Part shown: positions 18,355-26,979 of the stretch, piece by piece
Position numbering within the stretch: position 1 is the stretch's first letter
How the letters are laid out: every line of letters begins with the position of its first letter
From: Pseudomonas sp. WN033
Lineage (GTDB): Bacteria; Pseudomonadota; Gammaproteobacteria; Pseudomonadales; Pseudomonadaceae
DNA: 64,000 bases
Assembly: GCA_002287035.1 (NCBI GenBank)
Contig: NSKG01000002.1
Span: forward strand, 62,001 to 126,000
Reading direction: 5' to 3'
Position numbers and translations under genes: made by a program
Notes under the pieces: model-generated
Told to the model about the DNA's origin: nothing
What the model saw: only the letters and a program-made list of their open reading frames with translations
The model's database searches: none

Positions 18355-18425
18355 CTGCCCTGCCTAACGTCCCAGCCCATCAACGGCCAAGCTCGGCCGC
18401 TTACATCACGGGGAGGGAGATTCAC

Positions 18426-20954
18426 ATGTCCATGCAAGGTATCAAGGCCACTTCGGTCGGTTTCAGAGTCAGCGCTTTGGCGCTGGCCGTTGCCGCCAGT
18501 TCAGGCGCCTGGGCGCAGCAAGCGGAAGTTGTTGATGTCATCGGCCAGGCCGCTCAACTTGAGCAGGCGCTGGATGATCAACGCAAATCCGACTCGATTC
18601 GCAGCGTGGTGCATGCCGACGCCATTGGTCAACTGCCCGATGACAATGCCGCCGAAGCTCTTCAGCGTATTCCCGGCGTTTCGGTAGAGCGCGATCAGGG
18701 TGAGGGACGGTTTGTTCGAGTGCGCGGGCTAGGCCCGGATCTGAACAGCGTAACCATCAACGGTACGCTGGTACCATCTCCGGAAAGCAAACGCCGGGCG
18801 GTAGCGCTGGATGTCTTACCCAGTGAGCTTATTCAGTCGCTGTCCGTGGTCAAGACCTTGACCCCGGACATGGACGCCAACTCAGTGGGTGGCACCATCG
18901 AAGTGGAGAGTATGTCGGCCTTTGACCACGACGGACTGTTCTACAGTTTGAGTGGAGAAGTCAGCCATGACGACAACACCTCCAAACAAAGTCCAAAATT
19001 GTCAGGTGCTTTCAGCAACCGGTTCAGCCTGGGTGATGGCATCGACAATTTCGGTGTAGCCGCGGCAATCAGTTGGCATGACCGCCGGTTTGGTTCCGAC
19101 AACACCGAAACCGGAGGCGCATGGGACTTTGATGGCTCGCCGGCGGCTCTGGAGCAGATTGAACAGCGTCGCTATGACATTACCCGCGAACGATTGGGGA
19201 TGGGGCTCAACCTCGACTACCGGCCGGATGACGACAGCGAGCTTTATCTGCGCAGCCTTTACAGCAAGTTCAAGGACAGCGAAAGCCGTCAGGCTCTGCG
19301 CAGCAGTTTCAGTGACCCTCAGCTACCCGGCGACACTGGAACAGCTCGCCTGGAGCGACGTCTCAAAGAACGTGATGAGACACAGACAATTCGCTCACTA
19401 GTAGTTGGCGGAAAACAAAGCTGGGATGACTGGCGCCTTCATGCGCAAGCCGGGCATAGCAAGTCCTCGGAAGACACCCCTTTGGCCATTGGCAACGCAG
19501 TCTTTCGCAATTTAAGCAACTTTGATGGAGTAGGTTATCAGAGCAGCCGAAAACCGGTGCTCGGCTCGGTTCCCGGCTACGATGAGCCGCATAATTATCG
19601 GCTGCACTCGGTCAGTCAGACCAAGGAATATACCGAAGATCGCGAATACAACCTGCGCCTGGCTTTGGAGCACGATTACCAGGTCTCAGGCATCGGCCAT
19701 ACACTCGGTTTTGGCGGAAAACTGAGTCGGCGCAACAAGAAAAATGATGCCGAGCAATGGAGCTACAGTCGTAATGCGTTACTGGCCGAAGGGTTCAGTG
19801 ATGCCGACCTCAACCTGAGCAACTTCACCCGGAGCCGGGTGGGATACGGGCTTGGCGGTTTTGGTCCTGGCATTCGCGGCAGCGCCGTCAAGTCTCTGCT
19901 CTCAGGACTTGAGCGCAGCGCGTTCTATGATGAGGAGGCCTCGCGGGTCAATGACTTCAAGATCAGTGAAGATATCAATGCCGCCTGGTTGATGAACACC
20001 AGCGATATTGATCGCCTGCGCCTGATTGTCGGGATTCGCTACGAACAAACCCGCTTCTCAGCCAAAGGCACAGGATTGGACGAAGACGTTTTCCTGCCTG
20101 TCAGCAAGCGCCGTAACTATGACCACTGGCTGCCGGGTCTGACTGCCATCTACAGCCTCAATGCCAATACTCAATTGCGTGCTGCCTGGACCAACAGCGT
20201 AGTGCGCCCAACCTTTGGTCAACTGGCACCTGGCTTTGTCATCGAGGATAACGAGGCCGAATTCGGCAACCCCGAGCTCAAGGCTCTCGAGTCGAGCAAC
20301 TTCGATATCGGCATCGAACACTTCATGGGCCGCGCCGGCACCGTTTCCGCCTTCGCCTTCTATAAGGACATCCGTCACTTTGCCTACGAGACCGATCTGG
20401 CCGGCACCGGCCAATACATCGATTTTGATGAAGCCTTCACCTTCGTCAACGGCGACAAAGCTAAAGTCTACGGACTGGAACTGGCCTACGCACAGCAGTT
20501 CAACTGGCTGCCGGCCCCATGGAATGGCCTGCTGCTCAACACCAACACCACCCTCACCCGCTCACGCGCTGGTATCGAACAATTCGACGAAGATCTGGGC
20601 GGCCTGCGCAAGCGTAATATCAGCTTGCCCGGCCAATCGGACCTGACCGGCAACCTGACCCTGGGTTGGGAGAACCAGCGCCTGAGTCTGCGCCTGTCTG
20701 CCAACTACAAGTCCGACTATCTCAGCGAGGTCGGCGACGTGCTCGACAAGCGCTACGACTACAAGGTCGATGACCAGTTGTTCGTCGATTTTAGCGCCAG
20801 CTACTTCCTCATGGACAACCTGCAGGTGTTCTTTGAGGCCCAGAACCTGACCGATGAGTCCTACTACGTCTACACCGGGCGCAAACGTTACAACGCCCAG
20901 TACGAGGAATACGGCCCAACCTACAAGCTTGGTCTGACCCTGACCCATTTCTGA
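18426..20954 (+). CDS. TonB-dependent receptor of the phytase operon
   Basis: 842 aa. Signal peptide residues 1-30 (AWA-QQ), TonB box-like EVVDVIG at 33-39, plug with IPGVSVERDQGEGRFVRVRGL and NGTLVPSPESKRRAVALDVLPSEL, then a large barrel ending LGLTLTHF. The plug is of the TonB-Xanth-Caul class, common in receptors for sugars and other organic ligands rather than siderophores. No Fur box is present; a candidate Pho box is. Strong GGGAGGGAG ribosome-binding site. First gene of a seven-gene run with phytase and phosphatases, so the ligand is inferred to be phytate or its lower inositol phosphates. Confidence 0.88.
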   Translation: MSMQGIKATSVGFRVSALALAVAASSGAWAQQAEVVDVIGQAAQLEQALDDQRKSDSIRSVVHADAIGQLPDDNAAEALQRIPGVSVERDQGEGRFVRVRGLGPDLNSVTINGTLVPSPESKRRAVALDVLPSELIQSLSVVKTLTPDMDANSVGGTIEVESMSAFDHDGLFYSLSGEVSHDDNTSKQSPKLSGAFSNRFSLGDGIDNFGVAAAISWHDRRFGSDNTETGGAWDFDGSPAALEQIEQRRYDITRERLGMGLNLDYRPDDDSELYLRSLYSKFKDSESRQALRSSFSDPQLPGDTGTARLERRLKERDETQTIRSLVVGGKQSWDDWRLHAQAGHSKSSEDTPLAIGNAVFRNLSNFDGVGYQSSRKPVLGSVPGYDEPHNYRLHSVSQTKEYTEDREYNLRLALEHDYQVSGIGHTLGFGGKLSRRNKKNDAEQWSYSRNALLAEGFSDADLNLSNFTRSRVGYGLGGFGPGIRGSAVKSLLSGLERSAFYDEEASRVNDFKISEDINAAWLMNTSDIDRLRLIVGIRYEQTRFSAKGTGLDEDVFLPVSKRRNYDHWLPGLTAIYSLNANTQLRAAWTNSVVRPTFGQLAPGFVIEDNEAEFGNPELKALESSNFDIGIEHFMGRAGTVSAFAFYKDIRHFAYETDLAGTGQYIDFDEAFTFVNGDKAKVYGLELAYAQQFNWLPAPWNGLLLNTNTTLTRSRAGIEQFDEDLGGLRKRNISLPGQSDLTGNLTLGWENQRLSLRLSANYKSDYLSEVGDVLDKRYDYKVDDQLFVDFSASYFLMDNLQVFFEAQNLTDESYYVYTGRKRYNAQYEEYGPTYKLGLTLTHF

Positions 20955-20964
20955 TGCCTATACC

Positions 20965-20986
20965 CACCGCCGGGCGCCCGGCGGTG
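20965..20986. promoter_or_regulatory. Intergenic hairpin between receptor and phytase genes
   Basis: Perfect 22-base palindrome (11-base arms, CACCGCCGGGC and its complement), very GC-rich, with no T-run after it. Likely a 3' stabiliser or processing point in the polycistronic mRNA, not a full terminator. Confidence 0.55.
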
Positions 20987-21017
20987 ACCAGCCCCTTTGA
21001 AGGAAAGTGCTTATTCC

Positions 21018-22970
21018 ATGTTTATGCTCCGCAAACCTGTAACCCTGCCTGGCTTGCTGATCAGCAGCCTGTTGCTCAGCGCTTGCAGCGCGCCCACGAC
21101 CGAGACCTCAGAGCCCAGTGCAGCGCAGCCTGCAGCGGCTAACAGTCTGGCCCTGAGCCCCGTATCTGCCCAGATTGATTCCGAATACTGGCGGCTACTG
21201 CCGGAAAACTCCCCAGCCGAACGCGCCGCAGCCAACAGTGCCGGCCTGTGGCTGGTCGATGCCAAGGGTGACACTGTTGCCCACCTGCCCGGGCGCTTCG
21301 CCAGTCTGGACCTGCGCAGCTCCCAGGACGGAATGATCCTGGCCAGCGTGACCACCGGCATCGAACAACCACTGCTGGTGCACTACGACAGCCGTCAACA
21401 GCGTTTTTCAGAACCACTGCGACTACCGCCCAGCCCCTACAAGATCGAAAGCCTGTGTCTGTACCGTGATGACGCCAACAACCTGCTGCTGTTCACCATC
21501 GGCGAAGAAGGCCTGGGCGATCAGTGGCTGGTCGCCGGCCAGACCCGACTGCTTGATCAGGCCCAGCATGTGCGCCGCCTGAGCCTGCCACCGCAAAGCG
21601 AGTTCTGCGCAGTGGATGATGACCGCCACCTGCTCTATGTCAGCGAAGAGAACGTTGGGATCTGGGCCTATGGCGCGCACCCCGAGGCCGAGCTGAGCCG
21701 AGAACCGGTCGATCTGCTACAGCCTTTCGGCTCAATCAAGGGTGCCGCCGGAGCGCTGAGCGTCAGTCAGGGTACCTTGCTGGCAACCGATCCTAAAGCT
21801 CGCCAGCTGCATGTCTATCAACCGGCGGACCAGGGTTGGAGCTCGCTGCCGGCCCAGGCTCTGGCTGATATGGATGAGCCCGAATGGCTGAGCAGCCGGA
21901 CCACGACCAATGGTCTGCAACTGCTGCTGATCGATGATGCCGATGGTGCTCTGTACCAGGCCCAGCTCAACGACTTGCCGACGCCGGCGGCAGCACAGGC
22001 GGTGCTGCCGGTACTACTGCCACAGGTATCCACCGAGCCGGTCCCCAGTGTCGGTGACGCTGCCGATGATCCGGCCATCTGGCTGCATCCCGAACAGCCT
22101 GAACGTAGCCGTATCCTCGGCACCGACAAGCGTGCGGGCCTGGCCGTTTATGACCTGGACGGGCAGCAACTGCAGTTTCTGCCATCGGGCCGACTGAACA
22201 ATGTCGATGTCCGTCCTGGCTTTAGCGTTGATGCCGAGTTGGTCGATCTGGCCGTGGCCAGCAATCGCGACCACAACAGCCTGCATCTGTTCGCCATTGA
22301 CCGTGACAGCGGTGAGCTTAGCGAGCTCGGACAAATCGAGACCCCGCTGGATGAGATTTATGGCCTGTGCATGAGCAAGTCACCAACCGGTGACATCTAT
22401 GCCATCACCAACGACAAGGATGGCCGCTTCCTGCAATACCGCCTGAGCGCCAGTGCTGGTCAGGTCCACGGCGCGTTGGTTCGTCAGTTCAAACTCGACA
22501 GCCAGCCCGAGGGCTGCGTGGCGGACGACCAGCGTCAACGCCTGTTCATCGGTGAAGAGGATGTAGCTGTCTGGGCTCTGGATGCTCGCGCTGATGCCAG
22601 CACCGAACTGCACAAGGTGATTGGCGTCGGTGGCCAAGTACAAGCTGACATCGAAGGCCTGGCGCTGTACCAGCATCCTGATCACCCCTACCTGGTGATC
22701 TCCAGCCAGGGCAACGACAGCTACGTAGTTCTCGATGCCGAACCACCCTACGCCCTGCGCGGCGCTTTCCGTATTGGCCTGAACGCCGAACTGGGTATCG
22801 ATGGTGCCTCGGAAACCGATGGCCTGGAAGTTACCTCCAGCAACCTCGGCGGCCCCTGGAGTCAGGGTCTGCTGGTGGTTCAGGACGGTCGCAAACGCAT
22901 GCCAGAGAACAATCAGAACTACAAATACGTGCCCTGGCAGGCAGTAACCGAACTGCTCAAGTTGCCCTGA
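21018..22970 (+). CDS. Tandem-domain beta-propeller phytase, lipoprotein
   Basis: 650 aa. A lipobox LLSAC puts Cys23 at the mature N-terminus, so the enzyme is membrane-anchored, probably on the outer membrane. The C-terminal propeller carries both signature motifs of beta-propeller phytases: DAADDPAIW (347-355) and NNVDVR (394-399), plus GTDKRAGLAVYDLDGQQ. Residues about 50-330 form a second, diverged propeller (LYVSEENVGIWAYG echoes LFIGEEDVAVWALD) lacking these motifs. Ca-dependent removal of phosphate from phytate is the family reaction. ATG at 21018 behind GAAGGAAAG. Sits between receptor and motor genes. Confidence 0.92.
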   Translation: MFMLRKPVTLPGLLISSLLLSACSAPTTETSEPSAAQPAAANSLALSPVSAQIDSEYWRLLPENSPAERAAANSAGLWLVDAKGDTVAHLPGRFASLDLRSSQDGMILASVTTGIEQPLLVHYDSRQQRFSEPLRLPPSPYKIESLCLYRDDANNLLLFTIGEEGLGDQWLVAGQTRLLDQAQHVRRLSLPPQSEFCAVDDDRHLLYVSEENVGIWAYGAHPEAELSREPVDLLQPFGSIKGAAGALSVSQGTLLATDPKARQLHVYQPADQGWSSLPAQALADMDEPEWLSSRTTTNGLQLLLIDDADGALYQAQLNDLPTPAAAQAVLPVLLPQVSTEPVPSVGDAADDPAIWLHPEQPERSRILGTDKRAGLAVYDLDGQQLQFLPSGRLNNVDVRPGFSVDAELVDLAVASNRDHNSLHLFAIDRDSGELSELGQIETPLDEIYGLCMSKSPTGDIYAITNDKDGRFLQYRLSASAGQVHGALVRQFKLDSQPEGCVADDQRQRLFIGEEDVAVWALDARADASTELHKVIGVGGQVQADIEGLALYQHPDHPYLVISSQGNDSYVVLDAEPPYALRGAFRIGLNAELGIDGASETDGLEVTSSNLGGPWSQGLLVVQDGRKRMPENNQNYKYVPWQAVTELLKLP

Positions 22971-23010
22971 CCACACAACGGTAACGCTTATTTCATTCCA
23001 TTGAGTCAAC

Positions 23011-23030
23011 GGAGCGCCAGCCGGCGCTCC
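23011..23030 (+). promoter_or_regulatory. Intergenic hairpin before the motor genes
   Basis: GGAGCGCC-AGCC-GGCGCTCC, perfect 8-base arms, ending 5 bases before the AAGGAG ribosome-binding site of the TolQ-like gene. Could modulate translation or protect a processed 5' end. Confidence 0.5.
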
Positions 23031-23048
23031 CCGCAAGGAGTAACAACC

Positions 23049-23729
23049 ATGCCAACAACCGTCGACAGCATGTATGTCTGGGCGTTGATCGAAGAAGCCA
23101 GTGTGCTGGTGCAACTGGTCATGCTGACCCTGGTTCTGGCCTCGCTAGTGTCCTGGTTTCTGATCATCCAGCGCAGTGCTGTGTTCAAGCACTCACGCCG
23201 TACCCTGGAAAGTATTGAACAGCAGTTCCACCAGGCCGACCTGCAGGCCCTGCCAGCACCGTCAGCCAGTATCCAGTCCGGCGCAAGTGAAGTGGTCTTG
23301 GCTGGCTACCAGGAGTTCAACCGTTATCAGCAACAGCCACAACGAGACCCGCAAGTGGTCATGGACGGGGTCGAGCGGGCCATGCAATTGGCGATTGCCC
23401 GGGAAGAAAGGCGTCTTGGCCAGCACCTGCCGTTTCTCGCGACGGTTGGTTCGGTCAGTCCCTACATCGGTCTGTTCGGGACGGTCTGGGGAATCATGAA
23501 TTCCTTCATTGGTCTGTCCCAGGTCCAGCAGGCCACCCTGGCAGCCGTTGCGCCGGGCATTGCCGAAGCCCTGATCGCCACCGCCATCGGCCTGTTCGCT
23601 GCAATTCCGGCAGTGATCGCCTACAACCGCTTTGCCAGTCGCGGCGAAGAGTTGATCGCCCGCTATTACAGTCTGGCCGGCGAGGTCAGTGCCAGCGTTC
23701 ACCGCCAACTGCACCTTGCCCGGGGGTAA
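23049..23729 (+). CDS. TolQ-like proton-channel motor subunit (TolQ/ExbB family)
   Basis: 226 aa. Three TM segments (about 17-37, 130-150, 165-190) in the TolQ/ExbB arrangement. The core FLATVGSVSPYIGLFGTVWGIMNSFIGLSQVQQATLAAVAPGIAEALIATAIGLFAAIPAVIAYNRF is much closer to TolQ than to ExbB of the siderophore type. It builds the pentameric stator with the TolR-like partner and uses proton motive force to drive the TonB-like protein. Starts 5 bases after an AAGGAG-type site (23035-23040). No pal, tolB or ybgC is nearby, so this is not the main Tol-Pal operon. Confidence 0.88.
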   Translation: MPTTVDSMYVWALIEEASVLVQLVMLTLVLASLVSWFLIIQRSAVFKHSRRTLESIEQQFHQADLQALPAPSASIQSGASEVVLAGYQEFNRYQQQPQRDPQVVMDGVERAMQLAIAREERRLGQHLPFLATVGSVSPYIGLFGTVWGIMNSFIGLSQVQQATLAAVAPGIAEALIATAIGLFAAIPAVIAYNRFASRGEELIARYYSLAGEVSASVHRQLHLARG

Positions 23730-23734
23730 CCGTC

Positions 23735-24175
23735 ATGCGACCGCCCCGCTCCACTCTTAAACCCAAGTCAGAAATGAACGTGGTGCCTTATATCGACGTG
23801 ATGCTGGTACTGCTGGTGATCTTCATGGTGACGGCTCCCATGCTGACCCAGGGTATCCAGATCGATTTGCCCAAGGTCGCAGCCGAGACACTGGACGACA
23901 GCGACCCCTTGTCGATTGTCACTCTGTCGATCGAGGCCGACGGTCAGTTTCACTGGAATCAGGGCGGCACTGTCAACACCGACAGCTATAGCCACAGTGC
24001 CACCGAACTGGACGACATGAGCGATCGAATTGCCGCTGTAGTCAACGCCAACCCCGATACCCAGGTGTTCATTCGCGCCGATAGCGAGGCCGGCTACGGT
24101 CGGGTTGCCAGTGCCATCGGCGCCTTGCAGCAAGGAGGCGTAAGCCGCCTGGGCCTGATTACCGAGGCACCTTGA
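23735..24175 (+). CDS. TolR-like motor subunit (TolR/ExbD family)
   Basis: 146 aa. One N-terminal TM helix with the essential proton-carrying Asp21 in VVPYIDVMLVLLVIFMVTAPML, then a periplasmic domain ending with FIRADSEAGYGRVASAIGALQQGGVSRLGLITEA. The sequence around the helix (NVVPYIDVMLVLLVIFMVTAPMLTQG) is TolR-type. Works with the upstream TolQ-like subunit, from which it is separated by 5 bases, and with the TonB-like gene that begins one base after its stop. Confidence 0.88.
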   Translation: MRPPRSTLKPKSEMNVVPYIDVMLVLLVIFMVTAPMLTQGIQIDLPKVAAETLDDSDPLSIVTLSIEADGQFHWNQGGTVNTDSYSHSATELDDMSDRIAAVVNANPDTQVFIRADSEAGYGRVASAIGALQQGGVSRLGLITEAP

Positions 24176-24176
24176 G

Positions 24177-24968
24177 ATGACCATGAGTATGGCCCTGAAC
24201 CCCGAGACATTGCCCCTGAAACCTAACCAGGATCAGGCCACAAGCCTCTGGCGTCATTGGGGCTGGCCGGCCTGTGCCGCACTACTGGTTCATGGTCTGG
24301 CGCTGGGCACCCTGATGTTGAATTGGGCTCCGGTGGCACCTGTTCCGACACTGGTGCCTAACAGCGTCAGCCTGACCCTGATGAGCGCCCCTATGCCGAT
24401 GCTGCCGATGCCCGAACCGATCATCGAGCCACCGCCAGTGACTGAACCGGTGATCGAAACGCCCCCAGCACCAGAACCGGTGATAGATCAGGCCACCATC
24501 GCCCGGGAGCGACGGGCCAGAGAGCAGGAGCATGAGCGGGCCCAGGAGCGTGAACGCCAGCAAATGCTTGAGCGTCAGCAGGCCGAACGCGAGCAACAAC
24601 GGCAACAGGAATTGCAACGGCAACAGGAGCTGGCGCTCCAGGCCGAGCAAGCCCGCATGGCTGCCGAGCAACAAGCCCTGGCCAGGCAGCAGGTCAGCCA
24701 GTACCAGCCCATCAGCAAGATCGCGCCTGACTACCCACGCCGGGCGCTGGATCGGGCCATAGAGGGCGACTGCACGGTGCAGTACGACGTCACGCCCACT
24801 GGTCGGGTCAGTCAGCCCAGCATCGTCAGTTGCGATGACCCGCTGTTCGAACGGCCATCGCTGCGCGCTGCTGCGGCATTCCGCTATGAGCCGCACCGGG
24901 TCAACGGCCAGGCCGTCACCGTACCCGGTGTGCGCAATACCTTCCGCTACCGTATCGAATCCAGGTAA
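24177..24968 (+). CDS. TonB-like energy transducer with TolA-like coiled coil
   Basis: 263 aa. TM segment about residues 30-50 with His39 at the place of the TonB membrane His, a Pro-rich stretch (about 52-103: PMPEPIIEPPPVTEPVIE), a long Glu/Arg/Gln coiled coil (about 108-175) reminiscent of TolA, and a TonB C-terminal domain (178-260: PDYPRRALDRAIEGDCTVQYDVTPTGRVSQPSIVSC). It should pass motor force to the operon's receptor. The mix of a TolQR-type motor, TolA-like stalk and TonB head is unusual. Start at 24177; an ATG at 24183 is possible. Confidence 0.85.
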   Translation: MTMSMALNPETLPLKPNQDQATSLWRHWGWPACAALLVHGLALGTLMLNWAPVAPVPTLVPNSVSLTLMSAPMPMLPMPEPIIEPPPVTEPVIETPPAPEPVIDQATIARERRAREQEHERAQERERQQMLERQQAEREQQRQQELQRQQELALQAEQARMAAEQQALARQQVSQYQPISKIAPDYPRRALDRAIEGDCTVQYDVTPTGRVSQPSIVSCDDPLFERPSLRAAAAFRYEPHRVNGQAVTVPGVRNTFRYRIESR

Positions 24969-24976
24969 CAAACTCC

Positions 24977-26947
24977 ATGTACGATCAACAGCAGCATCAG
25001 GACTTCCATGCCGCCATCGAAGCCTGTGATGACCGCATTCTCAATCCGCAAGGCCTGCCCGACAATCCCGGACGGCGGCAGATTATCAAAGGCGGGCTGA
25101 CGCTCGGCATGCTCGCACTGCTGGCTCCAGGCCTGAGCGCCTGCCAACGACAGGCCAACGCCAAGACAAACAAATTATTGGGTTTTCAATCTGTTGAAGC
25201 ACAAACCTCGCATAGTTTCGACTCCGTGATCGTTCCCCCAGGATACCGCGCCGAAGCCTTCTTCAGTTGGGGAGATCCGGTACTGGCCCAGGCCCCGCAG
25301 TGGCGCGCAGACGCCAGTGAAGATTGGCAGGCGCAATTGCTACAAGCCGGCGACAATCACGACGGCATGCACTTTTTCCCGTTTGCCGACGAGCCTGATA
25401 ATCATGGTTTGTTGGTGATCAACCATGAATACATCAACCCGACCTTGCATCCCAACGGGCCAAGCGAGTATCTGCGGGACGACGGCAGTCGCCAACGCCC
25501 CTTGCAGGAAGTTCTGAAGGAACAGGCCGCCCATGGCATCAGCATCATCGAACTGAGGCGTGACGCTGATGGCCGTTGGCAACGAGTATTCGGCGACTTC
25601 AACCGGCGAATCAGCAGCCTCACCCCAATGCGTATCAGCGGCCCTCTGGCTGGTGATCTACGCCTGTGTACTGCCAGCGACCCTACCGGACTGGAAGTTA
25701 TTGGTACTCTCAACAACTGCGCCATGGGCATCACGCCCTGGGGCACCTATCTGGCCTGCGAGGAAAACTTCCACAATTACTTCGTCAACCGTAACCGTAC
25801 CGACCATGCTCAGCGTGCCGAGCACCAGCGTTATGGCATTGCCGCAGGTAGCAGCAGCCGCTACTACGCCTGGGAGTCGGTCGATCCGCGTTTCGATGCC
25901 ACGCCTATCCCCCAGCAGCCGCATCAGGGCCATGTCAACGAACCCAACCGCTTTGGCTGGGTCGTCGAAATCGATCCGTTCGACCCGCACAGCACACCAC
26001 GCAAACTGACCGCCATGGGCCGTCTGGGCCGCGAATGCGCAGTCTGTTCGCTGAGCGAAGATGGCCGCATGGCGTTCTATTCCGGTGACGATGCACGTGG
26101 CGAGTATGTATGGAAGTTCGTACCCGACGGCCGGCATGACCCGCACAACCCTGCCGCCAGCCGCGATCTGCTCGACAGCGGCACCTTGTACGCTGCCCGC
26201 TTCGACGCCAACGGCCGGGGACAATGGCTGGCCTTGCACCATGGTGATGGGCCGCTGATCGCTGCCAATGGCTTCCCCGATCAGCAGGCGGTACTACTTA
26301 ATGCCCGAGGCGCCGCCGACCTGCTCGGGGCCACACCTATGGATCGCCCTGAATGGGTAGCTGTCAACCCGCTTAACCGTGACGTCTATGTCAGCCTGAC
26401 CAACAATCATCTGCGCGGCAGTGAGTTTGCCCTGGATGCAGCCAACCCGCGCCCCAACAATTTGCACGGACAGATTCTGCGCTGGAGCGAAGACGGTGCC
26501 GATCCCACCGCACTGAACTTCGACTGGGAGCTGTTCCTGCTCGCCGGTGACGCACCCGGTGCAGTGGATGCCGGCGGACAACCGGTAGCGGAGGAACTGG
26601 TCGGCACTATCGAGGGTGACTGTTTTTCCTCCCCGGATGGCCTGGCCTTCGATGCCGACGGCCGTCTGTGGATTCAGACCGATGCCGATGACGAAGCACC
26701 GCATACTTACAACATTGGCTGCAATCAACTGCTCTGCGCCGACCCGGTCAGCCGTGAAGTAAAACGTTTTCTGGTTGGCCCCTGGGGGGCGGAAATCACC
26801 GGCATAACCTGGAGTCCGGACTACCGGACCCTGTGGGTCAATGTCCAGCACCCAGGGATCAGTTACCCAGCCAGTGACGGCCAGTCCCGCCCACGCTCGA
26901 CCACTGTCATGATCACCCGCGAGGATGGCGGCGTGATCGGTACCTGA
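24977..26947 (+). CDS. phoX: PhoX-family alkaline phosphatase, Tat-exported
   Basis: 656 aa. PhoX (DUF839) enzymes are Ca/Fe-dependent phosphomonoesterases of the periplasm or surface. A twin-arginine signal PGRRQIIKGG with Arg33-Arg34 is followed by a hydrophobic run and LSAC (Cys56), which may be a Tat lipoprotein site. Family motifs: NHEYINP, NNCAMGITPWGTYLACEENFHNYF with the iron-linked Cys, GRLGRECA, YSGDDARGEYVWKFVP, CFSSPDGLAFDADGRLWIQTD. It would release phosphate from lower inositol phosphates or other monoesters. Eight bases after the TonB-like gene, so operonic; weak ribosome-binding site. Confidence 0.92.
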   Translation: MYDQQQHQDFHAAIEACDDRILNPQGLPDNPGRRQIIKGGLTLGMLALLAPGLSACQRQANAKTNKLLGFQSVEAQTSHSFDSVIVPPGYRAEAFFSWGDPVLAQAPQWRADASEDWQAQLLQAGDNHDGMHFFPFADEPDNHGLLVINHEYINPTLHPNGPSEYLRDDGSRQRPLQEVLKEQAAHGISIIELRRDADGRWQRVFGDFNRRISSLTPMRISGPLAGDLRLCTASDPTGLEVIGTLNNCAMGITPWGTYLACEENFHNYFVNRNRTDHAQRAEHQRYGIAAGSSSRYYAWESVDPRFDATPIPQQPHQGHVNEPNRFGWVVEIDPFDPHSTPRKLTAMGRLGRECAVCSLSEDGRMAFYSGDDARGEYVWKFVPDGRHDPHNPAASRDLLDSGTLYAARFDANGRGQWLALHHGDGPLIAANGFPDQQAVLLNARGAADLLGATPMDRPEWVAVNPLNRDVYVSLTNNHLRGSEFALDAANPRPNNLHGQILRWSEDGADPTALNFDWELFLLAGDAPGAVDAGGQPVAEELVGTIEGDCFSSPDGLAFDADGRLWIQTDADDEAPHTYNIGCNQLLCADPVSREVKRFLVGPWGAEITGITWSPDYRTLWVNVQHPGISYPASDGQSRPRSTTVMITREDGGVIGT

Positions 26948-26979
26948 AACAGCCCCAGCACAACATATAGAGACAGATT

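Noticed and set aside
23049-24968. Reading this as the main tolQ-tolR-tolA operon
   Set aside because: The third protein has a TonB C-terminal domain, no ybgC, tolB or pal are present, and flanking genes are phytase and phosphatase.
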